This document shows positions 22,646-24,434 of a stretch of DNA of 24,434 nt, piece by piece. Below the pieces are notes generated by a model. That model was not told the origin of the DNA and did no database searches. It worked only from the letters and a program-made list of their open reading frames with translations. Source of the stretch: Planctomycetia bacterium (GTDB lineage: Bacteria > Planctomycetota > Planctomycetia > Pirellulales > UBA1268); assembly GCA_010027105.1 (NCBI GenBank), contig RGVT01000005.1, positions 1 through 24,434 of the forward strand, read 5' to 3'. A program made the translations under genes and the position numbers. The stretch's first letter is position 1. Every line of letters starts with the position of its first letter.

Positions 22646-23707
22646 GTGAAAAAGCACGTCGTTTTCTTCGAGGCCGAGGGGGGCACCGACAAGGGCCCCG
22701 ACGGTCATCGCCGCGACACGATGCCGATGGTCGAGGCGTTGCGGGCCCGGGGCTGGTCGGCCGAAGCGGTCTTCTACCGCGACGCTGAGCGCGACCGACT
22801 CTGCGATCGCGTCGCCGCGGAGGCCGACGCCTACGTCAGCCGCATCAACCCGGGCACGATCCCCGGCGGCGAGGCGGCCTACTTCGACATGCTCCGCCGG
22901 CTGTGCGCGGCGGGCGTCGTGGGAATGCCCCACCCCGACGCCATGACCGGATACGGGGCCAAGGACGCCCTGGTGAAACTCGTCGGCACCGGCCTCGTGC
23001 CCGCCGACACCGCCGCCTATTACACCGTCGACGAGTTCCAGCGGCGGTTTCCGGCGCTGCTCGCCGGCGGCCGGCGGGTGCTCAAGCAAAACCGCGGCTC
23101 GACGGGGGAGGGGATCTGGCTCGTAAGCGTCGACGATCCACGGCCGCGTGCGCCCGGAGCGCCGGTGCCCCTCGACGCGCTCGTCAAGTGCGTGGAGGCG
23201 GTCGACAACCACGTCGAGCACCATGCGCTCGGTGAGTTCATGGCCTTCTGCGAGCAGTACATCGTGGGCGAGAACGGCATGCTCGTCGACATGCGCTTCA
23301 TGCCGCGGATCAAGGAGGGGGAGATCCGCATCCTCCTCGTGGGCCGGACGCCCATCTTCGTGGTCCACAAGAAGCCCGCCGACGCAGCCGACGCCTTCTC
23401 GGCCACGCTCTTCTCCGGCGCCACGTACACCTACGACGATCCGGCGAAGTGGCGGCCGCTGGTCGACATGTTTCTCGGGGCGCTGCCCGAGGTGATGGAC
23501 CGGCTCGGCGGCCACGAGATCCCCTTGATCTGGACCGCCGACTTCATGCTCGACACCGCGGCCGACGGCTCCGACGCCTACGTGCTCGGCGAGATCAACT
23601 GCTCGTGCGTGGGGTTCACCACGCACCTCGAGCACGGGATCCAGGAGAAGATCGCCGCCGAGATCATCCGCCGCGTGGAGCGGGCCGGGGAGCCGAGCCC
23701 CGCTTGA
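22646..23707 (+). CDS. Cj0069-family ATP-grasp-like protein
   Basis: This 353-residue protein starts with GTG, with AGGAG 7 bases upstream (22634-22638). The N-terminus (KKHVVFFEAEGGTDKGPDGH) and the sequence RINPGTIPGGEAAYFD are followed by VLKQNRGSTGEGIW, which looks like the ATP-binding loop of an ATP-grasp enzyme. Then come EQYIVGENGMLVDMRFMPRI and, near the end, TADFMLDT...VLGEINCSCVG, which supplies Asp/Glu/Asn metal ligands. ATP-grasp enzymes join a carboxylate to an amine or thiol through an acyl phosphate. This family has been named from Campylobacter Cj0069 and has no assigned substrate that I know of. The stop overlaps the next gene's TTG start, so the two are probably cotranslated. 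Confidence 0.82.
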   Translation: MKKHVVFFEAEGGTDKGPDGHRRDTMPMVEALRARGWSAEAVFYRDAERDRLCDRVAAEADAYVSRINPGTIPGGEAAYFDMLRRLCAAGVVGMPHPDAMTGYGAKDALVKLVGTGLVPADTAAYYTVDEFQRRFPALLAGGRRVLKQNRGSTGEGIWLVSVDDPRPRAPGAPVPLDALVKCVEAVDNHVEHHALGEFMAFCEQYIVGENGMLVDMRFMPRIKEGEIRILLVGRTPIFVVHKKPADAADAFSATLFSGATYTYDDPAKWRPLVDMFLGALPEVMDRLGGHEIPLIWTADFMLDTAADGSDAYVLGEINCSCVGFTTHLEHGIQEKIAAEIIRRVERAGEPSPA

Positions 23708-24434
23708 GAGCCGTGCCCTTCTCCGCCGAGCCAGAGACGAGGAGCCTCGCGCTCGGCCACATCGCCACAGGGGGCGCGCTCCTGGGCGCGATCGTGGCGA
23801 TCGGCGTCGTGGGCTACATGCTCGCCGGCTGGCCCGTCATCGACGCTCTGTACATGGTGGTGATCACGATCTTCGGCGTGGGCTACGGCGAGGTGCGATC
23901 GGTCGCCAGCCCCGCGCTCAAGATCTTCACGATGGTCCTGATCGTGGCGGGCTGCTCCGCCGGGCTGTGGGTGATCGGCGGACTGGTCGAATTCATGGCC
24001 GATGGAAAGATTCGCGAGGCACTGGAGAAACGACGCATGAGCCAGCAGATCGACCTGATGCGCGGGCACGCAATCGTGTGCGGATTCGGCAGGGTGGGGC
24101 AGATCCTGTGCCGCGACCTGGCGGCGGCGGGCATGCCCCTGCTCGTCGTCGACGCCAATCCCGATCGGCTCGCCCTGGCCGAGTCGTTCGGCTACCCCAC
24201 GGTCGCCGGCGACGCGGCCGAGGAGCGCACCCTCCGCGCGGCGCACATCGACACCGCGCGGGTCGTGGCGGTGGTGCTGCCCGACGACGCCGCCAACGTG
24301 TTCGTCACGCTCTCCGCCCGGGAGCTCAGCGACACCGTGCAGATCATCGCCCGCGGCGAGCGGCCCGACACGGAGCGGAAGCTGCTCCGCAGCGGGGCCA
24401 ACCGCGTGGTGCTCCCGGCCGCGGCCGGGGCCAA
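23704..24434 (+). CDS. Two-TM potassium channel with RCK (TrkA-N) domain, 3' truncated
   Basis: The frame runs open to the window end. The start is TTG at 23704, overlapping the previous stop as TTGA, or GTG at 23713. Helix 1 is at about residues 20-40 (TGGALLGAIVAIGVVGYMLA). The pore loop ALYMVVITIFGVGYGEV has the filter GVGYGE, close to the canonical TVGYGD. Helix 2 is FTMVLIVAGCSAGLWVIGGL. The cytoplasmic part begins GHAIVCGFGRVGQILCRDL, the Rossmann GxGxxG nucleotide site of RCK domains, with D of VVDANPDR binding the ribose. Such channels tetramerise and gate potassium flux in response to NAD(H), ATP or calcium-like ligands. The second RCK half (TrkA-C) is outside the window. Confidence 0.88.
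   Translation, partial: MRAVPFSAEPETRSLALGHIATGGALLGAIVAIGVVGYMLAGWPVIDALYMVVITIFGVGYGEVRSVASPALKIFTMVLIVAGCSAGLWVIGGLVEFMADGKIREALEKRRMSQQIDLMRGHAIVCGFGRVGQILCRDLAAAGMPLLVVDANPDRLALAESFGYPTVAGDAAEERTLRAAHIDTARVVAVVLPDDAANVFVTLSARELSDTVQIIARGERPDTERKLLRSGANRVVLPAAAGA

Overview
The window is a GC-rich, densely packed bacterial segment, most likely from a planctomycete (Pirellulales-like). That placement is an inference. It rests on a DapL-type lysine/peptidoglycan aminotransferase, palindromic repeats of a kind I associate with planctomycete intergenic DNA, an IS91-type transposase remnant, many small secreted or Cys-rich proteins and an ECF sigma factor. No rRNA, tRNA or CRISPR array was seen.

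Layout. 1-3252: the 3' part of a large FAD/Fe-S 2-hydroxyacid oxidase overlaps a class I photolyase gene. 3246-3395: a repeat-filled convergent gap in which palindromic repeats supply the stop codons of both flanking genes. 3392-5631 (minus): dapL, then a helical-repeat lipoprotein. 5721-5822: a previously uncalled 33-residue acidic ORF with a strong ribosome site. 5929-8072 (minus): a rhodanese/YgaP-type membrane protein, an ECF sigma factor and a Coq4-like protein. 8228-16110 (plus): a 2233-residue single polypeptide that joins an AddB-like nuclease subunit to an AddA-like helicase-nuclease, translationally coupled (ATGA) to a DUF2130 protein that itself carries a PD-(D/E)XK-like D...ExK pattern. 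16264-17655 (minus): an alkaline-phosphatase-superfamily protein with altered metal ligands. 17745-18794 (plus): an exported Ntn-type linear amide hydrolase.

18480-20508 is a rearranged accessory island. The junction between the amide hydrolase and an Old Yellow Enzyme gene is present twice, about 95% identical over 146 bp and offset by 1633 bp. The DNA between the copies holds an IS91-family transposase remnant, a perfect 17-bp hairpin repeat and a HepT-MntA (HEPN/nucleotidyltransferase) toxin-antitoxin pair with textbook motifs. 20444-21538 (minus) is the intact Old Yellow Enzyme. 21680-22428 (minus) encodes two secreted Cys-containing proteins, one metallothionein-like with its own intrinsic terminator. 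22646-24434 (plus) encodes a Cj0069-type ATP-grasp protein overlapping a two-helix potassium channel with an RCK domain, cut by the window end.

The most unusual items are the fused AddB-AddA helicase-nuclease with its coupled DUF2130 partner, the duplication-bounded HepT-MntA island, and the GTAG-footed palindromes that end two convergent genes.
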